From the NCBI GenBank assembly GCA_023974075.1, contig JAMFTG010000658.1, positions 1 to 64,000 of the forward strand: DNA of 64,000 bases. Direction: 5' to 3'. This document shows, piece after piece, positions 12,850 to 24,026 of the stretch; position 1 is the stretch's first letter, and each line of letters starts with the position of its first letter. The stretch comes from Chaenocephalus aceratus (Eukaryota > Chordata > Actinopteri > Perciformes > Channichthyidae). Below the pieces are notes generated by a model. That model had not been told where the DNA came from. It saw nothing but the letters and a program-made list of their open reading frames with translations, and ran no database searches. The position numbers and the translations under genes were made by a program.

Positions 12850-13150
12850 CTTTAAACTGTGACGTGTTTTCGAAAAGAAAGTCCATGTTGAAGCAATATA
12901 GTTTTAAGGATATTTAATAAACAAAATCAAAACATAGTAACTATGGACAAAAACGGTCAACAGAAAAAATGACAGCACAAGCTCACCCTCTGTCACGTCG
13001 ACATCAAACAGGTGACTTATGAACCAAACCACACCCATGTGACAATTACCGGAAGTGCTCAACAAGCAAATAAAGGTGACGTAAATAATAATGATAATAC
13101 AAATAATGAACTTGAGCTAAGTAGTGTTATGGCACCTGCACCCTCCACTA
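12850..13150. other. Divergent or inserted segment inside the Tx1-like endonuclease
   Basis: Between the first endonuclease frame (ending near 13160) and its resumption (about 12880) there are some 270 bp with no endonuclease text. The piece is AT-rich and contains short runs such as ataataatgataatac. No inverted ends or clean target duplication were found, so it may be an insertion or simply heavily decayed sequence. Confidence 0.4.
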
Positions 13151-13431
13151 TGCTGCGCTTATGGCTGAAGAAGCCCTCCCCCCCCCCATTCCCTCCTCCA
13201 GTCACTCTCGTTCTCAGCAGTGCTGTGAGTTTCCTGGAGAAACGTCACATTTAAATTCTTGTTTCCTAATAAAGTAAATAGAGACGCTCTCTTAGCATCC
13301 CCTCGAGCACCGCTAATGTTTAAAGAGCCCAGCTTTATGTCACTCATAATGAAATTATAGTTGCATCCTAACAAAACCAAAAACCTGGCTGAAGATAAAT
13401 AAAAAATAAAAATAAAACCAAGATGTACTTA

Positions 13432-14877
13432 TTCATAATTCTTTGCAGTTTCCTCTCTAATCCTTTGAAGTATCTTCTTTAACCGAGCCTTCTCTGGGCC
13501 GCTGAAGAAAGGTTCCCCTAAGGCTTCTTTGCGCCGCATGAGAGCCCTGGCAGCATTGTGAAATATCTGCACATCAGCAAAAAAATCCTCTACCTCCACC
13601 CCTTAGTTTCCGCCAGAAAGGATCTGATCCTCTGGAAAGAGGACTCCTCTCCCTTTGCTACCTCAACGATGTCAAAGAATGACTCGCTGTCACTGTCCTC
13701 TGAGTCCTCTGGGACTCCCTCTGGCTGAGAGGAGGAACACAGCAACTCCTTCTTTGACACCTTCCCTTTTTGAGTCACACTTCCTTTGCTCACTTGTTCA
13801 TTTTTTCTTTTAACAGGTAACCTTAATAAATCCTCATCCATTACCACATCCTCCAGAACAGACTCAGCCACTCTGGCTGCAGTGTGCTCACTATCTGCTT
13901 CCTGTGTGACCTGAGTGTCCTTATGTGTGATACTGTGTGTACCGGCTGCCTGTGTGCTTTCCACGCGTGGAACCGTTGGCTCTGCCCCTGACCGACTGAC
14001 CTGCGGCTCCACCACCGGCGTTTCCGCCGCGGGCGAAGCAACCGACAGCGGCTCCACAGCTGGCGCGGACCCCAGCACCGGCGGCCCGGCCGCGGACAAA
14101 AAAAACGGCAGCGGCTCTGCCGCGGGCGCGGACCCCATCACCGGCGGCCCGGCAGCGGGCAAAGGGACCTGCAGCGGCTCTGCCGCGGGCGCGGACCCCA
14201 GCACCGGCGGCCCGGCCGCGGACAAGGCAATCTGTAGCGGCTCTGCCGCAGGCACCGTCGGGCCGGCTGCGAGCGCAGACACCACGGGCGCGTCACCCGC
14301 CCTCTCCGGGCACACGCGGATCTGGGGTCCTGCCGCTCCACAACCATAGCATCTCAAACTGTCAGACGTAACATGGACAGTATACACAAAATCATCAATT
14401 TTAAACTTGAGTCAGATTTAATTCCCCTTCATCCTTTTTCAGGACCATAAGCACCTGTCTCCTAAAAGACACAACGTGTTTGAGGTGCGGGGATTTGCAG
14501 CCCAGGGGGATCAACTTAATGGGAGACACAAGCTGCCCGTGTCGAGCCAGCTCTCTCTCCAACAACTCGTTTCTCAGAAACGGCGGTACATTTGAGATGA
14601 TTACTTTTTTAGCTGGAGTGACAAGGGGTAGCACGGGTAACAGCGTCCCTTTAATCACTAGCCCGCTCTCCACCAGCTGGTTAGCTTTCTCCGTGCAGTC
14701 TAAAAAAATAACCACTGCACTGTTCGTGCGGGAGGCAGCTTTAACTCTGCCGTATCCCACCACAGCCCCCACAGCCAGACCACACTCCTCCACCGACACA
14801 CCGACAGGTGGAGAGAGCTTGATGGCGTGTTGGCGAGTCAGCTTCTCTAACCCAGCGCAGCTGCCACGGAACGCCAT
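13432..14877 (-). pseudogene. Tx1-like LINE ORF1 (CCHC nucleic-acid-binding protein)
   Basis: The ORF1 frame begins at 14877 (MAFRGSCAGLEKLTRQHAIK) and runs to 14401 through a region containing ISNVPPFLRNELLERELARH and GCKSPHLKHVVSFRRQ. A single frameshift near 14405 moves it to the frame 14387-13590, which carries a zinc-knuckle-like CYGCGAAGPQIRVC. The usual His of CCHC is not in place, so this may be a damaged knuckle. A long Ala/Pro-rich repetitive linker (about 14050-14290) and an acidic DSEDSDSESFFDIVE segment follow. The C-terminal tail continues in another frame to about 13432. ORF1 proteins coat LINE RNA; here the gene is frameshifted at least twice. Confidence 0.75.
14050..14290 (-). 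repeat. GC-rich tandem repeat in Tx1-like ORF1 linker
   Basis: Four or so copies of a unit of about 63 bp with the text 'cagcggctctgccgcgggcg' recur between 14050 and 14270. On the minus strand they encode repeated Ala/Pro/Glu blocks such as PAAEPL. The segment is much more GC-rich than its surroundings. Confidence 0.7.
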
Positions 14878-15390
14878 ACCTGGCGGCGTGACTGCAGCTG
14901 CAACCGCTCAACAAACAATTAGACAAACAAATCACCAGTGCAACCAAACAACACCACCAAAAAACACCATAAAGACATAAACTATCACCCAGAGAAAAAT
15001 GAATTGTAAACAATGGTTTGAAAAGTTGTAACACTTTAAACGATCGCTCTGCTATACTCACCGGTCCACTCACAATCAGAGAGAGAGACAGAGAGAGAGA
15101 GAGCTCGGCCTCGCTTCCTGTCCTCTCAACTCTTATTAATCCGGTACCGGACAATTGTTATTTGTTCCTACTCTGAACCGAGTGTTGCTTCCCGACCCGG
15201 CCGCTGTGCTGCACTTCCCGCCCGCCCCGTCTAACTGTACAGAAAGCAATAACTTGTCAATACATCGGGGCGAAAAACGTCACTTGTCCGCCGGACGGGT
15301 CGATTGAAAGATCGACTTGTCCGATATTGTAAATAACACGTCCCGGACGGTGGGACGTGTACTTTTCCGCACACTGGTCTGTATACGGTA
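14878..15390 (-). other. 5' leader of the Tx1-like LINE plus unassigned sequence
   Basis: This segment lies upstream of ORF1 on the minus strand and contains a short GA tract at 15075-15105. No gene is visible. The part beyond about 15170 is GC-rich and is not assigned to any family. The end of the LINE cannot be placed exactly because no target duplication was identified. Confidence 0.4.
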
Positions 15391-16446
15391 GGGGTGTAAC
15401 GGTTCACAAACATTTTGGTTCCGTACGTACCTCGGGTTTTAGGTCACGGTTCAGTCCGGTACGTTTTCGGTACCGCAGAAACAATTATCACAAAACATAA
15501 AATATATATATTTAATTTATTATTAAACTGAATATTCACTCAAATAAATACAGAATCTAATGAAATGAACATTGAGGTGCAGCATGTGGATGAACTGAAA
15601 TAACCTGCATCTGAACTGCACTGTTCCTGAGCAGCAGCTTGGCATCAGGACTTGCTTGTCGTTGTGTTTTCATGTCGTCTAAAGAAAGATGAACTCGTCC
15701 ACATGGCTGCAGAAAGGGCAGATCTGCTGGCACTAGCATGTCTCCTGCTGTGGAGAACACCCTCTCTCGGGACAGAGGCAGCACAGCCAGGTAGCGCTTT
15801 GCTACCATGGCAACACGAGGATACTTGGCGTTTGTAATAGCTCTGGCTCGGTCTGAACTCTCTGCGAGCGGTGGAGGCTACATGCTAGCGGGAGTTGGGT
15901 TTGCACTTCAGTCGGTTTTCTTTTGGTACCGGTGATATCTTTTCAAATTAGTGAAAGCTCGATGTATTGCCAGCCGCGTAATGTATAACTGGATAGTATC
16001 TTCATTATTTAAAATATAATGCGTCTAAAAACGAAAACCGTATTTTCAGTTCTGGCAACCAAAAGCTGAAGCCTGGCTGCCAGCCTGGCAACCACTTTTA
16101 AAAGTTAGCGTTGAGCCCTGCGGAGACTTCAATGATGCTGGAGCATTTTCGAGCTCAACTTTATCTGCGTTTGCCATTTCGACAGTTCCTCAAATTACTG
16201 GTTACATTTGAACGCATCCCTGTGACCAGCTCTCATAGTATGCCTCTCGTCCAATGAAATGACTTGGCCCGGCCCGGAGCATGGGCTGCAGGAACATGCT
16301 ACTCGAACACTGCCACGCAGCACCTGAGCTCTCTTCCAACAAGCTATTCACGTTCTCAATTTTTTACATTTAACGTTATATTCGTTCGGTACACACGTGT
16401 CCCGCACCCAATAATTTCGGTACGGGTACGTATACCGTTACAGTGC
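15391..16446. mobile_element. hAT transposon remnant (tgtaacggt ends)
   Basis: The left end reads ggggtgtaacggttcaca and the right end reads ataccgttaca, which are inverted over about nine bases. The fuller 'gggg' terminus is missing on the right, so no TSD can be confirmed. The interior carries the tail of a hAT transposase on the minus strand (15557-15837). The rest is AT-rich and non-coding. Confidence 0.6.
15557..15837 (-). pseudogene. hAT transposase C-terminal dimerisation domain fragment
   Basis: Translated on the minus strand, the frame contains YPRVAMVAKRYLAVLPLSRE followed directly by RVFSTAGDM. The pattern YLAV...S.ERVFSTAG is the most conserved signature of the hAT C-terminal dimerisation domain. 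Downstream residues diverge and the frame runs to a stop at 15557. The DDE catalytic region, the BED finger and the N-terminus are absent. The location between inverted ends at 15391 and 16446 fits an internally deleted transposon. Confidence 0.75.
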
Positions 16447-17044
16447 ATGACTTTAAGGATTAGCTTAGATGGCCCTGAGCCCAATAGACGCACGAAGGGT
16501 TCGGGCCTCCCCTAGAACATGTGGATGTGTGCAGGACTCGATGCCGTCTGGTTCTCTAGACTGAATTATAAGATGAACACCACGATATTATACAATTTCA
16601 ATTGTGTTCTTCATTTCCCTTGTTTGTTCTTGCTTGTGTTTGCTCGCTTCATGCCTGCATAGCTATAGAAACACTTGAGTTGTTGGTCAAGACACTTTCC
16701 ATGTGATGAAGGCAGATGCCTTCCAGATGGAGACAAGTAGAAAACATTACATTCAGTTGTAACTGCCCAAACAAACATTATGTACACTGTTATGGCCCCT
16801 GTTAAAAATGTAATGTTATCAACTGTAAGTTGGTTGAAGGAATGCCTCCTCACCCGGAAGCCGACCGAGCAGACCCGAGCAGCAGTCGAGAGGCATGGGC
16901 TCAGAGCAGCCTCATAACACACACGTGCACACAGAAGGATCCACACTTGTGTTTTTCAAAGCACACAAATGTGTTCCGTTTCATGTTCATGTAAATAAAA
17001 TCCAAATACAGAAAAAAGTTGTACAGATGTACTTTTGATCCTCA
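16447..17044. other. Intergenic, partly shared with 27580-27790
   Basis: No gene is seen. The portion from about 16890 onward matches 27580-27790 in the same orientation (caaagcacacaaatgtgttc and neighbouring text). The portion before that is unassigned. Open frames here are short and lack any motif. Confidence 0.5.
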
Positions 17045-17542
17045 CATATTAGTTTTCCGGTTAAAACCTCTGCACCTGCAAACAACCCGCTCTCTGTGCA
17101 CGGATCGCTGTGTGGGAAGTAATTGTTTCTAATCAGATTCTAAGCCAATGAGGGTAGATTTCTTGCGTTCATGACGTAGCGCTTCATGTACGCATTTTGC
17201 GCAGTCCGGAGCTGACAGCTCCATGGAGCCTGCAGGCTAATGTCAGGACACCTCCACTCTCAGGACAGCGCCACTTTCCGAACCCTTGATGAATGCTTGT
17301 GCACAAAAACTGCAGGCAAACCCGTTTTAAATGTGTGTTTCCTGTGTGGCGGATACAGCTGCTTTATTTATGTCTGTATGAAGCTGTGTGAGTGTGGAGG
17401 GAGCAGCTACAGGTTAGCTTAGCCTAATCGATCAGTGCACTACGAAGCCAGTGCTAGACAGTGACCTGTCTAGCACTGTCTAGTCATCTCTTCGGTCAAA
17501 ATAATTTCCCTTTAGCGCAATACCGCTTCAGTTGCGCCACTT

Positions 17543-17682
17543 ATGTGACAGACAAGAAGAGTATGTGACAGACAAGAAGAGGATGTGACAGACAAGAAGA
17601 GGATGTGACAGACAAGAAGAGGATGTGACCGACAAGAAGAGGATGTGACCGACAAGAAGAGTGTGTGACAGACAAGAAGAGT
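17543..17682. repeat. 20-bp minisatellite, 7 copies (S copy 1)
   Basis: Seven copies of atgtgacagacaagaagagg with small variants (gacc, gtgt). The same array has 13 copies at 27186-27446 and 11 copies at 63139-63360, so its length changed after duplication. Confidence 0.95.
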
Positions 17683-19277
17683 CAACTCTAATGTCTAACA
17701 CGTAATGTGGAGAAAGAGATGTCCTGGATGGGTTGATTGTGCGTTGATCTGTTGGTAATGCCTCGGGGTTCCGGTGGGCATGTAAACACATGCATAATGC
17801 TGCGCTATACTTTGTGGCCTCACCCGGTTGCATAGCGACACTTATTGTTCAGGTGTCTTTTAATAAGCAGGTAGTCTATCATTAGCTAGAACTAGCTGCA
17901 TCTGATCGATATGGACATAAACGCGAGTGAAGTCTGATCTGACGGGAGAGAGAGATCAGCTGCAGCGGTGAGCGGACAAAACACACACTTCAGGTTAGAA
18001 TATCACACGTAGCTATTTTAATGACCTCTCAAACTCCCGTAACTAGTTATAGATATGTTTAGTTTCACTGTCGGGTCCCTCATTACTGGATCCGCGAGCT
18101 GCATGATACTGGCATGATGGATTGCCCGAGCTAGATACTAGACGGCCCCGGGCCATCGGGCAGTCCTTAATGTCGAGCCCTGCGTCACACCCCTAGTAGA
18201 TGGCGCTCCGAGCTGAATAAGGGCGTCAAATGAAGGCAAGACGCCCGCCTGGCGGAAACGCTGGAATTAGGAATATCTTGTGATGAAGTGCACACTGACC
18301 TGAGCTCCAGGGGCCTCCTTCTTCTCCTCCATGCTGCTCATCAGCTGTCCTGATGAAGACCACAGAGCTGCTTCATTATTAATATAATACAAATATTTAG
18401 ATATAATTCATCATAAACTGTCAGCAGTGAAGAGGAGGAATTCAAAGAGTTTACTCAATGATATGTTCTATTTCTGGATGCTTCCATGTAGTGTTTTATC
18501 ACACCACGTGCAGTGCCTTGTCTCATCTATGCTGCTGTGACGTAAACATGGTCCAAATGGATCCATGTGGTCCATGTGATGCTAAGCAGAGGAGAACATG
18601 ATAGAAAGGTCAGATAGTTATTAACGCTACATGCACATGACTTTAACCATTACGATAACAACTTGGTTTTCTGTGTAAATTATTATTAATATAATACAAA
18701 TATTTAGATATAATTCATCATAATCTGTGTAGCAACTTACATTCTAACTTACAGCTCACAGTTAGTTCACTTTTATTTCATTAAAATGACTTTATTCACA
18801 TAGAAAGTGACATTAATGGATGTTTGAACCACGGTTATAACGCTATCCGTGTGAAACTATCACTAAGTTAACACAGAAAGCAAACATTAGCTAGTGAGAC
18901 TGTTTAATGTACTCCATGTATACAGTATTTTCTGTATATTGTGTATTCTTTAGATACTCTAGTGATATGTGTCCTGTGTGTATACGTGCTGCTAATGCTT
19001 CATTTTTATTATCTTATTGCATCTTTTAAATATGTTTAACTCGTGTAATGCCTGAAAACACTTCTGCTGGGACACAATCATTTCCCAGTTTAAGATAAAT
19101 CATTATTTAAATAAAGTATATCTATTTATCTAATGAGCTAAACCGTCGCTTAGCTTAGCGTTAGCAGCTAACTGAAGAACCCCATTCATTTTAATGGGAA
19201 AATGCTACGTCGCGGTGAATGGCGATGCTAATAAGCTAGTTAGAGCATACATTTAAAACCATATCTATGGCAAAGAG

Positions 19278-20183
19278 TAGTGATGGCAGTTTGACACTGA
19301 AGCTTCGAACGGAGCTTCAACCCTGGACTTCCTATTCCATAGAAGCAGTGCTTCGAAGCTTGCTTCAAATCACGTGACATGTGACGTCCGAAGCAGCAAC
19401 TGCTTCAAGTCACGTGACGTCCGAACCAGCAACTGCTTCATTTCCTGAATGAATCACTTGACTGGTTCGCCGTCCATTCACGCGATTCAATGCACTGCCG
19501 CCTCGTCTCGATTCTGACAGGTGACAGGTTGAAACAGTTTCAAATTTGAGCGCTTCAACACTTTATAACCGCTCTAAACAATGCGCAATGTGTGGGTTGT
19601 TGTTGCTGTTGAGTTGTTGTTGGCATTGCATTTGAATTGGATCATTATAGAGCAAGCCAGGAAGAAACATAGGTCGTTATGGCTCGTGAAACACTTCGAA
19701 ATGTGGAGAAGCTGTGAACAAAAAGAAAATGAGTAATATAAAAACACTTTGATGGACTAAGGAATAGATAGCCCAGTGGATAGAGCCGGCGGCCAGGGTG
19801 CGGCGATGTCCTCCGCGCAGCTGGTTCAAAGCCCGGAATAGTTACGCAGCTGGTTCAAAGCCCGGAATAGTTAAACTTTTAATCATTGCTTTTCAACTTT
19901 AATACTTTAATGACTGATAAAAGGCCCTCTCAGCCCAAAAAAAGGTCCAGCACTCTCTATAACACACACAATTATCAATCTTTAATTGCAAATAGAACAT
20001 GATATTCAGTCTTAGTGTGTGTGTGTGTGCGCGCATCGAATATTTTTCAAGGCAAAGATACTGCAGCCTTGCACTTCGCCAGGAGAGGTCGCTGTAACTG
20101 AAGCTTCGAGAAATGAACCTATTTCCGACACAATTGTCCAAGTGGTTCGAAGCTTCTTTCAAAGCTTCATTTTGCCATCACTA
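19278..20183. mobile_element. hAT non-autonomous element with 8-bp TSD and visible empty site
   Basis: The ends are TAGTGATGGCA and TGCCATCACTA (perfect 11-bp TIR). They are flanked by gcaaagag at 19270-19277 and 20184-20191. The empty site, with one gcaaagag, is at about 31268-31285 (complement) and, with one substitution, at 25553-25570. The interior contains 'gaagcttcga'-type text repeated near both ends and a tRNA-like A/B-box pair. No transposase frame is present. Confidence 0.9.
19765..19870 (+). promoter_or_regulatory. tRNA-like (pol III A/B box) segment within the hAT element
   Basis: TAGCCCAGTGG at 19769-19779 fits an A box and GGTTCAAAGCC at 19823-19833 fits a B box, spaced as in tRNA genes or tRNA-derived SINEs. 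The B-box part is duplicated in tandem (about 30 bp, second copy near 19852-19862). I could not fold a complete cloverleaf, so this is not called a tRNA gene. Confidence 0.4.
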
Positions 20184-20516
20184 GCAAAGAGCACCAACAC
20201 AACAACTCACACCGTCTTAAAGACAACTGGTGTAATAAATAACTAACATAAAGTCAGCTGAGCATTACAAATCAACTGTTACTCCCCAGAGCCGAACTGG
20301 AATAATTGTAGCTGTTAGCCGATAGCCGTTAGACTGTAGCTGTTAGACTGTAGCTGTTAGACTTTATTTAAAGATAGTTTGAGACTATCTTTGTCGCACA
20401 TTTTAAATGTTTTTTGTGAGTTTTTTTTCTACCAAGATTATAGCTGTTGTGTTAAATAAGATAACTTCTGATTCGTGATTAACTGTAAGCTAAGAGGTGT
20501 AAATACACTCACCTCT

Positions 20517-21953
20517 TGTTTTCTTCTTCTTCTTTCGTGTTTATTGGCAGTTGGCAAACCAACTTGTAGGTGCATTACCGCCACCAACTGGACTGGAGTG
20601 TGGACAAGAGACTATGCAGAAAACAAGAAACAAAATAAACAAAACAAAGAACCAAAACTCTAGATTATTTTAAAAGTATCAATTTCTCTTAGAAACTTAA
20701 TAATCTCACAATATATATTGCCTGATGTTTTCCCTAACAGCCCTGATAGCGACAAGTCATGGAATGTTGCTTTCTTCAGTGTCTGGAAAAGCACATTTCT
20801 CTGAGTACTATATTTCCTGCAAAGCAGTAAAACATGCTCAACAGTTTCTGGCTGGCTGCAGTGTACACACTTTCCGGTTGTACTTCTCTTCCAATACTAT
20901 TGCAATATTGCCTCCAAAAAGTGCGTTTCTGCGTTCTTATTGTTCTCCTCACTACAGCCTGGGCCCTTTCACCCTGATTCAAAGCTTCCTGAGAATGGAA
21001 TTGTTTGAGTTGCCTGAATGCTTTATTCCTGTCTTTAATGGATTCACTGCATTCACCATTCCACCAGGGTACACCCTTGGTGCGCCTAACTCCTGCACTT
21101 TCTGGAATTGTTTCTTTAGCTGAATGAATGATAACCTTAACCAGCTCATCATTTCATTTATTTATATCATCATCATTTTCCTCTTGAAGTGTTTTACATC
21201 TATTCGTACTTACAGCTTGGAAGGCATCCCAATCAGCCTTTCCCAGTTTCCATCTAGGACTTTTCTTATCCTTTTCAAACCTTATGTTGGTCCCAACTTT
21301 AGTCATTACCGGATAATGATCGCTGCCCACTGTAGTATGCTTCACCACATTCCATGTACTTATACCTGCTAAAGCACTAGATACAAATGTCGAGTACTGT
21401 TTCTATATTCTTCGTGCAATTATATCGTGTTCCTTCTCCAGTGTTAATGCACACTAGCCCGAGGTCATCGATACATTCCTCAACTACTGCCCCATTTGCA
21501 TCTGTGCTACTGCTTCCCCATAGCGAGCTATGTGAGTTAAAACCCCCACCCCATATTACTTTGTCTTGCAGTGAACCCCCAGCATCCTCTAATACACTTT
21601 GATCTAATTTCCCACATTATAATAATTCACTATATCTAGAGGTCCTCTATCATTCCATACCCTATAACTATTGCTTCATGATCTGTACCTACATGCATAA
21701 CTTTGTAGCTTATCCCACTCTGTATGAATGTTGCGACTCCTCCCCCTCTGCCAGAGTGCCTATCTCGTCTAGCTGCAGGATATCCCTTCACAATAAAACC
21801 CAGTTGTGCTTTCAGCCATGTTTCCTGAATACAAGGAACTTTAGGTTTCTCTCCCAGGTTGTCAATATATTTGTTGAACTCTTGTCCATTTGCAATTAAA
21901 CTTCTAGCATTCCACTGCAGTACAATTACCACCACCAGGATGATCCAGTCCAT
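20517..21953 (-). pseudogene. I/Nimb-like LINE ORF2: endonuclease plus C-terminus, RT deleted
   Basis: On the minus strand the frame starting at 21953 reads LQWNARSLIANGQEFNKYID followed by IQETWLK and the GRGGGVATFI stretch, a typical AP-endonuclease start. It continues with a GGGFNSHSSLWGS segment (GDFNSHS-like, catalytic Asp replaced by Gly), and VGSDHYPV near 21310 supplies the SDH motif. Text after 21120 leads to TFWRQYCNSIG near 20890 and then jumps directly to the C-terminal tail shared with 24661-24953. The whole reverse transcriptase is therefore deleted. The 3' end carries a GAA-repeat tail near 20520. Non-functional. Confidence 0.75.
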
Positions 21954-21954
21954 G

Positions 21955-22198
21955 TCTGAGGTTGTTGTACGTCATCATTTAGGATATCTTTCACGTGTCC
22001 CCAGTGCATCCCTTTCACATCAAGGTACTTTTCAGATGATTTGACAATTAAATTGGCTTTAGTCTGCGCTGAACAGTTGATCATCTCTGCCATAAACAGT
22101 ACAAACTCTCTTTTACTCACTATCAGAGTGTCCTCCTTCAGCACCCCCACCTGCTGGTGGAGAGTTGTAACTGCAACGCCAAAAAGTTCACTAATCAA
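21955..22198 (-). pseudogene. C-terminal end of the same LINE's ORF1
   Basis: The minus-strand frame 22198-21926 ends in a run of Trp residues and overlaps the ORF2 start at 21953 by 28 bp, as is common for two-ORF LINEs. It contains KREFVLFMAEMINCSAQTKA and a KYLDVKGMHWGHVKDIL-like tail. The upstream part of ORF1 is missing: sequence beyond 22200 belongs to something else. The assignment rests on position and on fish I-like elements in general. Confidence 0.55.
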
Positions 22199-22295
22199 AT
22201 CAATACAAAAGTTTTATTTTGAGTGTGATTGAGTTAGCATTTCAGTGTAAGCAGTCTCTAAAAAGCTTCACGATAAGAGAAAGGGATCATGCAGT

Positions 22296-22505
22296 GTGCT
22301 TCTTCTGTTGCTCTGCTATGGAAAAGAAGCTCGTCAGCGCAAGATCAGGGATGGGAGTTTTGTGAAAGCACGGTTTAAGAACTGGAGAAAGGCAGAGGAA
22401 ACATTTAGGGAGCATGAGAAGTCCCATCAACACACAGGCCGTCAACAAGCTGGCAGCATGACAACGAACACCGATGAACGCGCTGCTCTCACAAGCTGCT
22501 GCTAA
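22296..22505 (+). pseudogene. TTF-type zinc-finger remnant of a hAT-like transposase
   Basis: The frame contains GSFVKARFKNWRKAEETFRE followed by HEKSHQH. The pattern 'F...F.NW..A...F..HE.S..H' is characteristic of the TTF zinc finger at the N-terminus of many hAT-derived proteins. The zinc-binding Cys residues expected before it are not visible and the frame stops at 22505. No dimerisation domain follows. It is a truncated remnant, probably unrelated to the LINE beside it. Confidence 0.55.
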
Positions 22506-23820
22506 AGACCAAATGACTGCATTTAGTGTGAGGCTATTATACCGGACCCTCCCCCCTCGTTCTGCGGAGGGAGCCTCGTCTGAAGCGCAAACGCAGTGTA
22601 AGCGCCACAGTTTCGCCGCTGCGAGGCACCCCCACCCGCACCCCCAACTCTGACTGACTTTCCGCGTCCCTGCATTTGATGTTTCTTTTTGGTTGTTTGA
22701 AGTCACATATCACAGGTGAGCTACACCGGACCCCCCCGACAGGTGGAGCCCTCCATCAGGGAGACCAGGGGCTGGAGGCGGGGCTTAGAGACCGGGACTG
22801 AAACACAGAGGAGAGCAGGGCAACCTTTTTTTATTACAATTCATCTTGTTTTAATTTGTATTGGCTTTTTCTTTACTGCATTTAAAAGTAGTTTTATAAG
22901 ATGCTTCCTTTGCACGATATCTTATTGATTTATTTATGCCTTGTTAAAATGTGCTCAATAAAAAAACTTGATGACATAAATGTATTTATTTTTGTATTAG
23001 ACTGAAGTTGTTGTGTTTTCATGGCTCCTTTATAACCGGCAGAGAACGCCTCATCAGGTCAAAGGCTACAGGTTAGAGGACCAACTGCATCACCATGCTA
23101 TATTCTGACTGGGGCCAGTTATCTTCTGAGGGGGGCCCAATAAATGCAGGACGAAAAACACAAAGACAGAATGAAGTAATTGCGCATAAGAAACAATGCA
23201 TGCAGTTATTCTTTCAGTACATATTTATTTCAGATACTTATAGCTACAGTTTTTACGCTCTAATGGGTCCGACTAGAAAGATTGTCGTGGCTTCATTCCT
23301 TGTTTTTCTATCAAGCCACTAGACGCCTAAACAGACACTTCTAACTCGTTTTCTTTCCTTTATATTACTTACAGTTGAAGAGTTACTCGTCCTCCGATGG
23401 TTTGGATGATGTTGCGATGTGTTTGCTCAAAATAAAATAACAAACTTTTACACATGCAACAAAGAGAAGAGGCCTTTACAATATTCAAAACAAAGAGGCA
23501 AAACTCAAATCAAATAACAAACGACGGTATTCTTTCTTCTTGGTAAGGCTTCTATAACTTCATAACTTAAAGGGTACTTGTACGATTTGTGTACGTGTAT
23601 GGTTAAAACTGTTCCTCGACGGCGTCTCTCCAACAGGTTGCCCATCACTGTGGCTTCAGCGCAGGCGGCGTGGGAATTGTAGTCCTTTATAGTGCGTTGA
23701 CTACAGACGTCACCATTAGGTGGCCTTTCTTATCAAATCAAAATACTGGCTCCAACGATGACAAATAACGTTTAATCATAAACTTTTCATTTCCAGGGGG
23801 CCCACCTGGACTCTTTCACA
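22506..23820. other. No gene seen; unassigned repeat-like sequence
   Basis: This 1.3-kb stretch has a GC-rich beginning and is AT-rich from about 22820. Short phrases such as 'ggggccagttatcttctgag' suggest transposon ends, but no matching inverted end or target duplication was located. Open frames are below 80 codons without motifs. Confidence 0.4.
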
Positions 23821-23821
23821 A

Positions 23822-24026
23822 GGAGGACTTGTACTCAAATGGCACAACCCCAAACGGAACCTTCGCCCCAATGACCTCGTCGTCATCGTGGATAACACAG
23901 CACCGGGTGATACAGACACTGTCAGGGTCCAAAGGGCTTGTCCGCAGTGTCTTGGTGAAAACCAAGAGTAGCACCTTACAGCGACCAATTGACAAGCTCT
24001 GCCTGCTTCTGGAAGCAGTTGATTGA
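23822..24026 (+). pseudogene. BEL/Pao-type Pol C-terminus (post-integrase domain)
   Basis: One frame reads LKWHNPKRNLRPNDLVVIVD followed by NTAP. A second frame then reads GLVRSVLVKTKSSTLQRPID and KLCLLLE before a TGA at 24024-24026. This order (R.N....D.V.IVD, then GRVR.V.VKT....RP..KLCLL) is characteristic of the domain after integrase in BEL/Pao retrotransposons. A short deletion with a frame change separates the halves. Everything upstream of it is missing. The downstream LTR at 24260 fits the 3' end of one element. Confidence 0.75.

Larger units (their letters stand above)
9128..13347 (-). pseudogene. Tx1-like LINE ORF2 (AP endonuclease + reverse transcriptase), degenerate
   Basis: Read on the minus strand from an ATG at 13347 (MSDIKLGSLNISGARGD), the start matches an AP-endonuclease opening, with FLQETH following. 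After a foreign-looking segment (about 12880-13150) the endonuclease resumes and reaches GISDHSLV, the SDH active-site motif, near 12310. The reverse transcriptase begins with SGKAPGIDGLPADFYK and LPKKG...NWRPVSLLCTDYK (11188-11739), and the catalytic YADD sits near 10870. A long conserved C-terminal frame covers 9703-10449 (KYLGIYLGEDTF... to WPHV). Frameshifts, stops and three tandem arrays interrupt it. The two-ORF layout with a CCHC protein upstream fits the Tx1 clade. The copy cannot encode a working protein. Confidence 0.8.
17045..20516 (-). repeat. Repeat family 'S', copy 1
   Basis: A long interspersed block that recurs inverted at 25163-27490, partly at 31225-31713 and in the same orientation at 62485-64000. 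It contains a 20-bp minisatellite, a segment with 'gggctcgacattaagg' text, and a 906-bp hAT insertion (19278-20183) that is absent from the other copies. A small exon-like frame conserved with copy 2 lies at about 18300-18345 (minus strand). It probably represents composite transposon material. Copy 1 lacks about 30 bp near 18125 that copies 2 and 4 retain. Confidence 0.8.

Noticed and set aside
13915..14349. 144-codon plus frame rich in Gly/Ala/Ser
   Set aside because: Antisense of the repetitive linker of the Tx1-like ORF1.
17543..17682. Direct repeats that could suggest a CRISPR array
   Set aside because: Units are contiguous with no spacers, and the genome is eukaryotic.
17528..17833. 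Long frames beginning MQPGEATKYSAALCM (also at 27036 and 63108)
   Set aside because: Most of each frame is the 20-bp minisatellite, which is stop-free in any frame; no domain and no splice context.
19765..19870. tRNA gene
   Set aside because: Only A- and B-box matches; no cloverleaf or acceptor stem could be supported.
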